NCBI GenBank assembly: GCA_958349055.1
Contig: CATWBO010000043.1
Span: 1 to 14,007 of the forward strand
DNA length: 14,007 nucleotides
DNA from: an uncultured bacterium
GTDB lineage: Bacteria > Actinomycetota > Coriobacteriia > Coriobacteriales > Coriobacteriaceae
Reading direction: 5' to 3'
Positions 6,486-13,867 of this stretch are shown one piece after another; position 1 is the stretch's first letter, and each line of letters starts with the position of its first letter. The translations under genes and the position numbers were made by a program. The notes below the pieces were generated by a model. The model was not told the DNA's origin. It did no database searches and worked only from the letters and a program-made list of their open reading frames with translations.

Positions 6486-7976
6486 ATGAAGGTCAAGACT
6501 AGGACGGGCATAGTTTCGGGCAAGACGCTCGATAACGGGGTTGAAGCATTTTTGGGCATCCCCTATGCAAAGCAACCGGTAGGTGATCTTCGCTGGCGTG
6601 CCCCCGAGCGCCTTGACGATTCCGATGAGGAAATTGAATGCGTGGAATTCGGGCATTCTGCCAGGCAGTTTATCGATGAAGTCGAACTCGCTTCGCTTCA
6701 TGAGCAGGGGGAGGATTGCCTGAGCCTTAACGTGTGGGTCAGGGGACACGAGCGCAAGAACCTTCCTGTCATGGTGTATATCCATGGAGGTGCCTACTTC
6801 TCAGGCGGATCTGCCGACCCGCTATATAACGGCTCCAATTTTGCGGCAGCGAAGGATGTCGTTATTGTTTCGATTAACTACCGTCTGAACTTGTTTGGAT
6901 CGCTGCTGCTCGATTGCCTGCCGGGTGGGGAGGATTACAAAGAGGCTGGTTATCTTGCCATTCTTGATCAAATCCGCGCGCTCGAGTGGGTGCATGAGAA
7001 TATTTCCGCCTTCGGCGGTGACCCCAATTGCGTTACGCTTTTCGGTGAGTCGGCAGGTTCTTCCAGCCAGGCTCTTCTATCCATTTTGCCAGAGGCAAAT
7101 AAGTATTTCCAACGTGCGATTTTGGAATCCGGCCCTATCCAGCTTTATAAGACCCGTGAGCGCGGCGAGCACTTTGCTCGGGAGTTCGCCGAAATCATGG
7201 GATGCAAAACCGCCCAAGATCTCTTGGCGAAGTCGGCAGACGAGCTTATTGAGGGCATGCAGGTGTGGTGCGATCGTCATACTTACGAAGTGTCGCTAAT
7301 TTTCTCGCCGGTTTGCGACGGTACTTTCCTTCCTAAAAAGCCGATGAAGGCCTGGGCGGAGGGCGCAGCCAAGGATATCGATATTATGATTGGGTGTACC
7401 GAGGACGAGTTTACGTATTTCCATTTCTACTTCGATGACCTTCCCGGATTCTGGCACGGCCAATTCCCGATTCATTTTGATGATCAGATTGATATTGATT
7501 ACTGGGAGCAGGCATATCGAGAGGCATGGCCTGAGCGCGATTTTGCCGAGAATTACACCAATTTTATGAACTCAACCGGTTTCTTTGTCGGCACCGACCT
7601 TATGGCTGAAGAGCAGTCGGCGTTTAAGCCCGTGTACAACTATTTGTTCCGTTATAAATCTCGTGTCGAGGGAATGGGTTCTTGCCACGCAATCGAGGTG
7701 CCGTTCGTTTTCAAGAATCTTGATACCGCGAGTGGTCTGATGTTTACGGGTGACAATCCTCCAGCGCATCTCGCGGATGAAATGAACGATGCGTGGTTCA
7801 GCTTTGCGAAGACGGGCAAACCGTTTGTTGAGGGCAAGGCACCATGGGACCCATATACCGCTGAGAACCACATTCATATGGTAATTGACGAAAACGAGTG
7901 GAAGCCGGTGCATTCGCTGCATGCCAAAGAAGATTCGGTGTTCCGTCCTATGTACGAGGTACTACTCAACGATTAG
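6486..7976 (+). CDS. Type-B carboxylesterase (para-nitrobenzyl esterase-like)
   Basis: This 496-residue alpha/beta-hydrolase of the carboxylesterase/lipase type-B family hydrolyses carboxylic esters. Visible motifs are the N-terminal block FLGIPYAKQPVGDLRW (22-37), EDCLSLNVW (76-84), the oxyanion-hole HGGAYFSG (100-107), and the nucleophile elbow GESAG with S189. E308 in GCTEDE is the probable acid and H401 in SCHAIEVPFVF the catalytic histidine, so the triad is complete. There is no signal peptide, hence a cytoplasmic enzyme acting on an imported or diffusing substrate. AGGAAGG precedes the ATG. It lies first in a rightward unit with two MFS transporters and diverges from a MerR regulator, which points to an inducible ester-utilisation or detoxification role. 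The substrate cannot be told from sequence. Base composition is lower in GC than in the flanking housekeeping genes. Confidence 0.9.
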   Translation: MKVKTRTGIVSGKTLDNGVEAFLGIPYAKQPVGDLRWRAPERLDDSDEEIECVEFGHSARQFIDEVELASLHEQGEDCLSLNVWVRGHERKNLPVMVYIHGGAYFSGGSADPLYNGSNFAAAKDVVIVSINYRLNLFGSLLLDCLPGGEDYKEAGYLAILDQIRALEWVHENISAFGGDPNCVTLFGESAGSSSQALLSILPEANKYFQRAILESGPIQLYKTRERGEHFAREFAEIMGCKTAQDLLAKSADELIEGMQVWCDRHTYEVSLIFSPVCDGTFLPKKPMKAWAEGAAKDIDIMIGCTEDEFTYFHFYFDDLPGFWHGQFPIHFDDQIDIDYWEQAYREAWPERDFAENYTNFMNSTGFFVGTDLMAEEQSAFKPVYNYLFRYKSRVEGMGSCHAIEVPFVFKNLDTASGLMFTGDNPPAHLADEMNDAWFSFAKTGKPFVEGKAPWDPYTAENHIHMVIDENEWKPVHSLHAKEDSVFRPMYEVLLND

Positions 7977-7988
7977 TGAAAGAAACCG

Positions 7989-8016
7989 CAATGGAGTGGG
8001 CTAATTAGCCCCATTG
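7989..8016 (+). other. Stem-loop in the esterase-transporter gap
   Basis: CAATG (7989-7993) and GGGCT (7998-8002) pair with AGCCC (8007-8011) and CATTG (8012-8016) around an AATT loop, with a four-base bulge on the left. No T run follows, so readthrough into the first transporter gene is expected. It may tune the esterase-to-transporter ratio through RNA processing; its role is uncertain. Confidence 0.35.
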
Positions 8017-8053
8017 AATTCAGCTTGAACTATCCCTGCGTAAGGAGAAAGAA

Positions 8054-9271
8054 ATGGCTCAAGAAGAAAAGCTATCGGGTTATCGGTGGATGATCTTATT
8101 CGTAGTTTGCCTCATTTGCTTCATGGCAAACTTCATGCAATATCAGGTTTCAGCATGGGGTGTCGTCGTGATGACGACTCTCGGCATCGATGCCGGTGGG
8201 CTTACCAATCTCATGTTGATGCCGATGCTCACCGCTGTGTTTTTGTCGATTCCTGCAGGATCTCTTGCTGATCGCTACGGCGTTAAGCTTGTCGTGTCAA
8301 TTGGCATGGTGCTTTCTGCTGTAGGCGGCTTTCTGCGTTATTTCATGATTAATGACTTTACCGTGCAGATCGTTTCGATGTTTATGATCGGCTTTGGCAT
8401 TGCGGCGCTCAATGCCAATCTGGCAAAGGTGCTGGGTTCCTGGTTTAAACAGCAGACCTCCCTTGCCGTGGGAGTTTTCTATGCTGCTTCATGTGTGTCC
8501 ATCGTGATAGCCCAGGCATTCAGCACTTATTTTCCTACGCTTGACGTGTCTTATCTGGTCGCTGCTATTGCCGAAGCTGTAACTGCTGCGCTGTGGATCT
8601 TCTTTATGAGGAACGTCCCGGAGGGCGAGCCCATGCCCGAGCCCGAGCCGGTTATGAAGTACATTAAGATTGCCGCTAAGTCGCGCGGCGTTTGGTGCAT
8701 TGCCTTGGCTTATGGTCTTACCCTCGCTTCAACCACGGCATATTGTGCAATTCTGCCGTCTGCGCTTGAGCTCGTTCGCGGCGTTGATACTGCCACCGCT
8801 GGATCTATGGCAGCAATTATTACAGTTGGTAGCTTCTTTGCTTGTTTTGCGGGACCGGCTGCCGTCCTCAAGCTCGGTAAGAATAAACCGTTTCTCATTG
8901 TAACCACGGTGATTGCCGCCGTTGTAATGGTTGCAAACTGGTTTTTGCCGCTTGGCACTGTCATGTGGGTTGCTCTCGTCCTCAATGGTTTTATGACCGC
9001 TCTTTCTGGCCCCATTATTCAGGCAATGACTCCTGATCTTCCTGAGATTGGCGCGAAATATGCCGGTAGCGCTGGTGGAATAATCGGTACTGTCGGCCTT
9101 CTCTGCTCCTATTTTGTTCCCGTTATTGTTTCGTCTATTTCTGGTGACAATTGGACGTTGAACTTTACGATCGAATCGATTCTTTTCCTTGCGAGCGTTT
9201 TGCCTATTGCGATGTTGCCCGAGACTGGTGCGGCGGCAAAAGCCGAGATGCCTGAGACTTCTGAATTATAA
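8054..9271 (+). CDS. MFS transporter, first of two paralogues
   Basis: This 405-residue polytopic membrane protein of the major facilitator superfamily has about 12 hydrophobic segments, the first at about 12-28. The loop-2/3 MFS signature is GSLADRYG (69-76). A charged, Pro/Glu-rich central loop (about 188-200, PEGEPMPEPEP) separates the two six-helix halves. Distinctive blocks are NFMQYQVSAW (26-35), LELVRGVDTATAG (238-250) and EIGAKYAGSAGGI (331-343). Direction and cargo cannot be assigned; the overall look is of the CynX/nitrate-nitrite-like anion and small-molecule branch, from memory only. AAGGAGA precedes the ATG. It starts 77 bases after the esterase stop and probably shares its promoter, so import of the esterase substrate or export of its product is the likely job. 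A strong terminator follows. Confidence 0.88.
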   Translation: MAQEEKLSGYRWMILFVVCLICFMANFMQYQVSAWGVVVMTTLGIDAGGLTNLMLMPMLTAVFLSIPAGSLADRYGVKLVVSIGMVLSAVGGFLRYFMINDFTVQIVSMFMIGFGIAALNANLAKVLGSWFKQQTSLAVGVFYAASCVSIVIAQAFSTYFPTLDVSYLVAAIAEAVTAALWIFFMRNVPEGEPMPEPEPVMKYIKIAAKSRGVWCIALAYGLTLASTTAYCAILPSALELVRGVDTATAGSMAAIITVGSFFACFAGPAAVLKLGKNKPFLIVTTVIAAVVMVANWFLPLGTVMWVALVLNGFMTALSGPIIQAMTPDLPEIGAKYAGSAGGIIGTVGLLCSYFVPVIVSSISGDNWTLNFTIESILFLASVLPIAMLPETGAAAKAEMPETSEL

Positions 9272-9289
9272 TTAATCGGTGTTTTGCCT

Positions 9290-9330
9290 GGTCGCGACCT
9301 CCAGTTGATATGGGGGTCGCGACCATTTTT
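9290..9330 (+). terminator. Intrinsic terminator between the two MFS genes
   Basis: GGTCGCGACCTCC (9290-9302) pairs with GGGGGTCGCGACC (9312-9324), 13 pairs with one G-T wobble, around a nine-base loop and followed by ATTTTT. This is a canonical Rho-independent terminator. The second MFS gene starts only 17 bases after the T run, which leaves no room for a promoter in between. It therefore probably acts as a partial stop that lowers expression of the second transporter. Confidence 0.88.
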
Positions 9331-9347
9331 AATGTGAGGTTGGTGCA

Positions 9348-10568
9348 ATGGATGGTGAAGCGTGCGAAGTTGCGCACAAAGTTGAGCAAAAGCGGGCTTC
9401 GAGTGGTTACCGCTGGTTAATATTGCTGTTGACGTGTGGCCTCTGTTTTTTGGGCAACTATATGCAGTATCAGGTCGCCGCCTATGCCACGGTCATCATG
9501 CCTCAGATGAATATCGACCCTGTCGGATTCTCATCTCTCTTTCTGGCGCCAATGCTTGCGGCCGTTTTCTTTAGTCTCCCGTTCGGATCACTTGGAGATA
9601 GGCTTGGGCCCAAAGTAGTGATACTTGGCGGGTTCTGTGTTTCTTTAGTCGGCGGCGCTATCAGAATTTTCACCCTATCGAACTATCCTGCTCAACTTGT
9701 CTCGATGTTTTGCATCGGCGTGGGGATGGCGGCATTGACTGCCAATAATGCAAAGACGCTTGGACTTTGGTTTGCAGATAAGACGGATGTTGCGATGGGC
9801 ATTTACTATGCGGCGACTTGCTTTGGCATCGCGGCGGCCCAGGCGTCATCGGCGTTTATGCCTTCCGTGCTAATGGGCTATACAGCTGCAGAAGGGTTGT
9901 TGGCCGTTCTGACTATCTTCTGGGGCATATTTGGTAGGAACGTGCAGAATGACTCACTTATTCCTGATGGCATTGAGCACGACCAAGCACTTTTGACAGC
10001 ATTTCGCTCGCGCAACGTTTGGCTTTGCGCGATTTGCGCCGCTTTCTCACTTGCTGCCACGACCGCCTTTTCTGGTGTGCTGCCTCAGGCTCTTGAGCTT
10101 GTGCGAGGCACCGATGCCTCGACGGCCGGCGAAATGGCGGCGCTGACAACCGCTGCTGGGATTGTCGGTTGCTTGATTGCTCCGATTCTTTACGGCAAAT
10201 GCCGCCTTACGCGACCGTATCTTGTGATTGTCGGGCTTCTTGGTTCCATTTCAATTGCGGTTGCGTGGTTTGCCTCGGGCTTAAAGTCCATGGGGGTATT
10301 GCTTGCGGTGTGCGGCATCGTTACGAGCATGATGGGTCCAGTTGTCCAGGCTCTGCCAGTCTCATTTGCAGAAATCGGCACTCGTTATGCAGGCAGTGCT
10401 GGTGGCATTATGGCCGAAGTTAGCCTTTTGGGTTCTTATATGCTTCCTATTGGGATTGCGGCTATTTCCGGTTCAGATTACGACAAACAAATGATGCTTA
10501 TTACTCTGCTTTACGGTCTATCTGTCCTCCCGGTATTGATCATTCCCGAGGTCAAACGCTCTGAATAG
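9348..10568 (+). CDS. MFS transporter, second of two paralogues
   Basis: This 406-residue major facilitator superfamily protein is clearly paralogous to the preceding transporter. Shared blocks are SGYRW, N(F/Y)MQYQV, GSLGDRLG (80-87, the MFS loop-2/3 signature), LELVRGTDASTAG, and EIGTRYAGSAGGI. The N-terminus has about nine extra residues before the first helix, and the central loop is shorter, lacking the Pro/Glu repeat. About 12 hydrophobic segments are present. GAGG lies upstream of the ATG at an ordinary distance. It sits directly behind an intrinsic terminator, so its level should depend on readthrough or on a promoter inside the first MFS gene. The pair may handle substrate and product, or related compounds; cargo unknown. 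Codon use resembles the esterase and not the downstream acetate kinases. Confidence 0.87.
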   Translation: MDGEACEVAHKVEQKRASSGYRWLILLLTCGLCFLGNYMQYQVAAYATVIMPQMNIDPVGFSSLFLAPMLAAVFFSLPFGSLGDRLGPKVVILGGFCVSLVGGAIRIFTLSNYPAQLVSMFCIGVGMAALTANNAKTLGLWFADKTDVAMGIYYAATCFGIAAAQASSAFMPSVLMGYTAAEGLLAVLTIFWGIFGRNVQNDSLIPDGIEHDQALLTAFRSRNVWLCAICAAFSLAATTAFSGVLPQALELVRGTDASTAGEMAALTTAAGIVGCLIAPILYGKCRLTRPYLVIVGLLGSISIAVAWFASGLKSMGVLLAVCGIVTSMMGPVVQALPVSFAEIGTRYAGSAGGIMAEVSLLGSYMLPIGIAAISGSDYDKQMMLITLLYGLSVLPVLIIPEVKRSE

Positions 10569-10719
10569 GTACGAGCATATGGATGGATGAAGCCCTCTGG
10601 CCATTGCGATTGCCGGGGAATAGAATTCGCTCAATTGGGATCTTTGAAGTGGGCTAAACTGTTTTGGTGTTTCATTGAACAACACGACTTTTTGCGTTGT
10701 CACTAGAAAGGAACCAGCC

Positions 10720-11055
10720 ATGTGTGATTGCATCTTCTGCAAAATTGCCAACCACGAGATTCCCTCGACTGTTGTCTATGAGGACGACCAGGCCATCGCG
10801 TTCGACGACCTCAATCCCCAGGCGCCCGTCCACACGCTCGTGATCCCCAAAAAGCACTACAGCGACATCGCCGACAACGTGCCTGCCGAGACCATGGGCG
10901 CCATGGCTCACGCCATCCAGGAGGTCGCCAAGGCCAAGGGCCTGGAGGACGGTTTCCGCGTCATCTCCAACAAGGGCGTCAACGCCGGCCAGACCGTCAT
11001 GCACTTCCACATGCACGTCCTCGGCGGCAAAAACCTGGGCGAGAACCTCATCTGA
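10720..11055 (+). CDS. HIT family protein (HINT-like nucleotide hydrolase)
   Basis: This 111-residue histidine-triad protein belongs to the HINT/PKCI branch, a nucleotide phosphoramidase acting on AMP-linked substrates in the cytoplasm. The N-terminal CIFCKIANHEIPS (4-16) with its paired Cys is typical of the branch. FDDLNPQAPVHTLVIPK provides the purine-binding strand. The triad HFHMHVLGG (H95, H97, H99) contains the nucleophile, H97. Length is normal. AGAAAGGAA precedes the ATG at 10720; an upstream in-frame start would add 15 unrelated residues. Codon use is strongly C-biased, like a well-expressed housekeeping gene and unlike the MFS genes just before it. A TGGGCTAAACT sequence (10650-10660) could be its -10 region, but no good -35 is seen. 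A stem-loop follows its stop. Confidence 0.92.
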   Translation: MCDCIFCKIANHEIPSTVVYEDDQAIAFDDLNPQAPVHTLVIPKKHYSDIADNVPAETMGAMAHAIQEVAKAKGLEDGFRVISNKGVNAGQTVMHFHMHVLGGKNLGENLI

Positions 11056-11115
11056 GGGCGCCTGCGCCGCGCAATGAAGCGGAAGCTACGGCATCGATAA
11101 CTTATATATCAACGC

Positions 11116-11149
11116 AATAAACCCGAGCGCGAGGGCGTTTGGGTTTATT
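11116..11149 (+). terminator. Probable terminator after the HIT gene
   Basis: A 15-bp stem (11116-11130 with 11135-11149, including two G-T pairs) closes a GAGG tetraloop; AATAAACCC and GGGTTTATT form its outer part. The T-rich segment lies in the descending arm and not behind it. It separates the HIT gene from ackA, and by symmetry could act in both directions. Confidence 0.6.
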
Positions 11150-11202
11150 ATTGAAGCGTATGTAACCTGGCGGCGCCACACCGCCTGTTAGTAGGGAGAC
11201 AC

Positions 11203-12381
11203 ATGAACGTTCTGGTCGTCAACGCAGGATCTTCGACCCTTAAGTATCAGGTCATCGATACCAAGTCCCACAAGGTGTCCGCAAAGGGCTCCTGCGAACG
11301 CGTCTGCTTTACCGGCGGTACCTTCACCCACGCTGCCAACGGCTCCAAGAAAGTGACCGAGAACATCGAGTTCCCCGACCACAAGGTCGCCATCGAGGTC
11401 GTCCTGAAGGACCTCGAGGCCAACGGCGTCAAGATCGAGGGTATCGGCCATCGTATCGTTCAGGGCGGTTGGTACTTCGGCGATTCCTCCCTCGTCGACG
11501 AGGACGTCCTCGCCAAGATCCGCGAGGTCGCCCCGCTGGCGCCGCTGCACAACAACCCCGAGGCCAACGTTATCGAGTACTGCCTCGAGCAGTATCCCGA
11601 CCTGCCCAACGTTACAGTCTATGACACCGCCTTCCACTTCAACATGCCCGAGGTCGCCAAGACCTACGCCCTGCCCAAGGACGTCTGCGACAAGCTGCAC
11701 ATCCGTAAGTACGGCGCCCACGGCACCAGCTACCGTTATATCTCCAAGAAGGTCGCTGAGATGACCAACGGCGAGGCCCGCAAGGTCGTCGTGTGCCATA
11801 TCGGCTCCGGCGCTTCCCTGTGCGCCATCGAGGACGGCAAGTGCATGGACACCACCATGGGCTTGACCCCGCTCGACGGCGTCATGATGGGCACCCGCTG
11901 CGGTTCCATCGACCCGGCTACCGTGTGCTACCTGCAGCGCGAGGGCGGCTATACCTTCGACGAGGTCGACGAGATGATGAACAAGAAGTCCGGCCTTTTG
12001 GCTGTGACCGGCGGCAAGACCAACGACTGCCGCAACGTCGAGGAGCTCGCCGCTGCTGGTGACCCCGAGGCTCAGCTCGCCTTCGACATGTTTGTCTACA
12101 AGATTGCCGCCAAGGCTGCCGAGATGGCCACTTCTATGTGCGGTATGGACACCCTGGTCTTTACCGCCGGCATCGGCGAGCACGCTCCGGCTGTCCGCGC
12201 CGGCGTTGCCGACCGCCTGGCCTTTATGGGCGTCAAGATGGATCATGCCCGCAACGCCCTGCGTGGTGACGGCGCTTGGTGCCTGTCTGCCAAGGATTCC
12301 AAGGTCAAGATCTTCGTCATCCCCACGGACGAGGAGTTCATGATCGCTTCCGACGTCGAGCGCATCGTCAACGGCAAGTAA
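11203..12381 (+). CDS. ackA: Acetate kinase, first tandem copy
   Basis: This 392-residue ASKHA-fold enzyme interconverts acetate + ATP and acetyl phosphate + ADP, normally making ATP in fermentation with phosphotransacetylase. The family landmarks are N7 and NAGSSTLKY (7-15), GHRIVQGG (82-89), APLHN (113-117), YDTAFH (140-145), TPLDG and GTRCGSIDP (222-238), TAGIGE (321-326) and PTDEE (374-378). Odd points are A172 where the acetate-pocket Phe is usual (GAHGTS for GFHGTS), Y177 for the second His of HGTSH, S202 in HIGSGAS for HLGNGAS, and T12 for Ser. Codons are almost all of the C/G-ending preferred type, implying high expression. The SD is AGGGAG. There is no pta next to it. Activity on acetate is likely but not certain; a shifted acyl substrate is possible. 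Confidence 0.93.
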   Translation: MNVLVVNAGSSTLKYQVIDTKSHKVSAKGSCERVCFTGGTFTHAANGSKKVTENIEFPDHKVAIEVVLKDLEANGVKIEGIGHRIVQGGWYFGDSSLVDEDVLAKIREVAPLAPLHNNPEANVIEYCLEQYPDLPNVTVYDTAFHFNMPEVAKTYALPKDVCDKLHIRKYGAHGTSYRYISKKVAEMTNGEARKVVVCHIGSGASLCAIEDGKCMDTTMGLTPLDGVMMGTRCGSIDPATVCYLQREGGYTFDEVDEMMNKKSGLLAVTGGKTNDCRNVEELAAAGDPEAQLAFDMFVYKIAAKAAEMATSMCGMDTLVFTAGIGEHAPAVRAGVADRLAFMGVKMDHARNALRGDGAWCLSAKDSKVKIFVIPTDEEFMIASDVERIVNGK

Positions 12382-12395
12382 TTGATGCAAGGGGA

Positions 12396-12432
12396 GGGGA
12401 CTGGATGGCCTTGTGCCGTTCAGCCCCCTTTT
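12396..12432 (+). terminator. Intrinsic terminator after the first acetate kinase gene
   Basis: A 14-position stem (12396-12409 with 12415-12428, one mismatch and two G-T pairs) with a five-base loop is followed by TTTT. It ends the first ackA message, so the second copy probably has its own promoter. The AT-rich stretch at about 12451-12492 is the likely place, although no clean -35/-10 pair can be named. Confidence 0.75.
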
Positions 12433-12545
12433 ATGCGCTTTGGGCGAAGAGTTTAATAGATATTTATTGAATTCTGATAACTTCTTATTAAGGATACGGC
12501 CGCCTTATGGGTTTGCCGACCGTACTGTAATCACGAAGGAGTCTC

Positions 12546-13724
12546 ATGAACGTACTTGTTGTCAACGCCGGCAGCTCGAGCCTTAAATATCAGCTTTTGG
12601 ACACCGATACTCGCGAGGTTTTCGCTAAGGGTAACTGCGAGCGCATTGGCTCGGAAATGGGCATCTTTGGCCACTCCGAGAACGGTGGCGCCAAGCAGAC
12701 CGAGGAGATTCCCTTCCCCGACCATCGCTCTGCCATTGCGCGCGTGCTCGAGGAGCTCGAGAAGACCGACTTTACGATCGACGGCATCGGCCACCGTATC
12801 GTTCAGGGCGGCTGGTACTTCGATGATTCCGCGGTCGTCGACGATGAGGTCATGGCCAAGATCCTTGAGGTGGCGCCGCTTGCCCCGCTGCACAACTACG
12901 GCGAGGCCGCAGCAATTGAGTATTGCCGCGAGAAGTATCCGGAGCTGCCCAACGTGGCTGTTTTCGATACGTCGTTCCACATGACCATGCCCGAGGTCGC
13001 CTACACCTATGCGCTGCCCAAGGACGTATGCGACAAGTACCACGTGCGCAAGTACGGCGCCCACGGCACGAGCCACCGTTACGAGTGGATGATGGCCAAG
13101 GAGATTTTGGGCACGCGCTGCCACCGTCTGCTTTCGTGTCATCTGGGCAACGGCGCTTCGCTCGCCGCTATCGAGGACGGTGTGTGCCGCGATACCACGA
13201 TGGGCCTCACGCCGCTCGACGGCCTGATGATGGGCACCCGTTGCGGTTCCATCGACCCAGCCACCGTGTGCTACCTGCAGCGCGAGGGCGGCTACAGCTA
13301 CCAGGAAGTCGACGACATGATGAACAAGCAGTCCGGTCTGCTTGCCATCTCGGGCATTTCCAACGACGCCCGCGACATCCGCACGCGCGCCTCCGAGGGC
13401 GACGAGCGCTGCCTGCTCGCCTTCGACATGTTTGCCTACAAGGCCATGCAGCAGGCCGGTTCCATGATCGCTTCCATGGCGGGCGTGGACACCATTACCT
13501 TTACCGCCGGCATCGGCGAGAATGACTGGTCGATCCGCAAGGCCTTCTGCGACTGCTTTGAGTGGCTGGGCGTGCGCATCGACAACAACAAGAACCGCGA
13601 GGCCGTGGGCAACGGCCCGCAGGTCATCAGCGCCGCCGGTTCCGCCGTCACGGTCATGGTCATCCCCACCGACGAGGAATACATGATCGCCCACGATGTC
13701 GAGCGTCTGACCGCGAATAACTAG
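12546..13724 (+). CDS. ackA: Acetate kinase, second tandem copy
   Basis: This paralogue of the preceding gene has the same length (392 residues) and the same acetate/acetyl-phosphate chemistry. It keeps the canonical residues that the first copy has changed: SSSLKY with S12, HGTSH with H177, and HLGNGAS with N202. It shares A172 in the acetate pocket (GAHGTSH) and Q87 in HRIVQGG, where many family members have His. Other landmarks match: H116, D141, TPLDG, GTRCGSIDP, TAGIGE and PTDEE. GAAGGAG lies five bases before the ATG. Codon choice is more mixed than in the first copy, suggesting lower expression. It has its own terminator before and after, so the two can be regulated separately. Which copy serves ATP formation cannot be decided here. 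Confidence 0.93.
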   Translation: MNVLVVNAGSSSLKYQLLDTDTREVFAKGNCERIGSEMGIFGHSENGGAKQTEEIPFPDHRSAIARVLEELEKTDFTIDGIGHRIVQGGWYFDDSAVVDDEVMAKILEVAPLAPLHNYGEAAAIEYCREKYPELPNVAVFDTSFHMTMPEVAYTYALPKDVCDKYHVRKYGAHGTSHRYEWMMAKEILGTRCHRLLSCHLGNGASLAAIEDGVCRDTTMGLTPLDGLMMGTRCGSIDPATVCYLQREGGYSYQEVDDMMNKQSGLLAISGISNDARDIRTRASEGDERCLLAFDMFAYKAMQQAGSMIASMAGVDTITFTAGIGENDWSIRKAFCDCFEWLGVRIDNNKNREAVGNGPQVISAAGSAVTVMVIPTDEEYMIAHDVERLTANN

Positions 13725-13746
13725 TGCGTTCGCTTGCGATTGAACG

Positions 13747-13782
13747 AAAGGCCTCCTGAGCAGCAGCTCAGGAGGCCTTTTT
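13747..13782 (+). terminator. Intrinsic terminator after the second acetate kinase gene
   Basis: A perfect 15-bp stem (13747-13761 with 13766-13780) with an AGCA tetraloop ends in a run of five T residues (13778-13782). The A run on the other side would let it also work leftward, for any minus-strand gene ending nearby. Confidence 0.93.
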
Positions 13783-13867
13783 GCTAGCAGGCGGAAATTC
13801 CAGTCCCAAAGTGATCATCACCAGTAACGCCTGCGCTCCCAGCAACGACACCCATCCATTCAGATTC

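Noticed and set aside
10569..10719. Terminator for the MFS genes in the gap before the HIT gene
   Set aside because: The GGCC/GCCGG-containing stretch near 10592-10620 pairs poorly and has no T run, so I could not support a terminator.
11169..11185. GGCGG/CCGCC stem before the first ackA as a riboswitch or regulatory hairpin
   Set aside because: It has only five base pairs in GC-rich DNA and no recognisable riboswitch core; chance is likely.
11188..13694. Long open frames antisense to both acetate kinase genes (about 390-400 codons each)
   Set aside because: They mirror the acetate kinases. Strong G/C third-position bias suppresses stops on the opposite strand, and the translated products are low-complexity Gly/Val/Asp/Leu/His sequences with no family motif.
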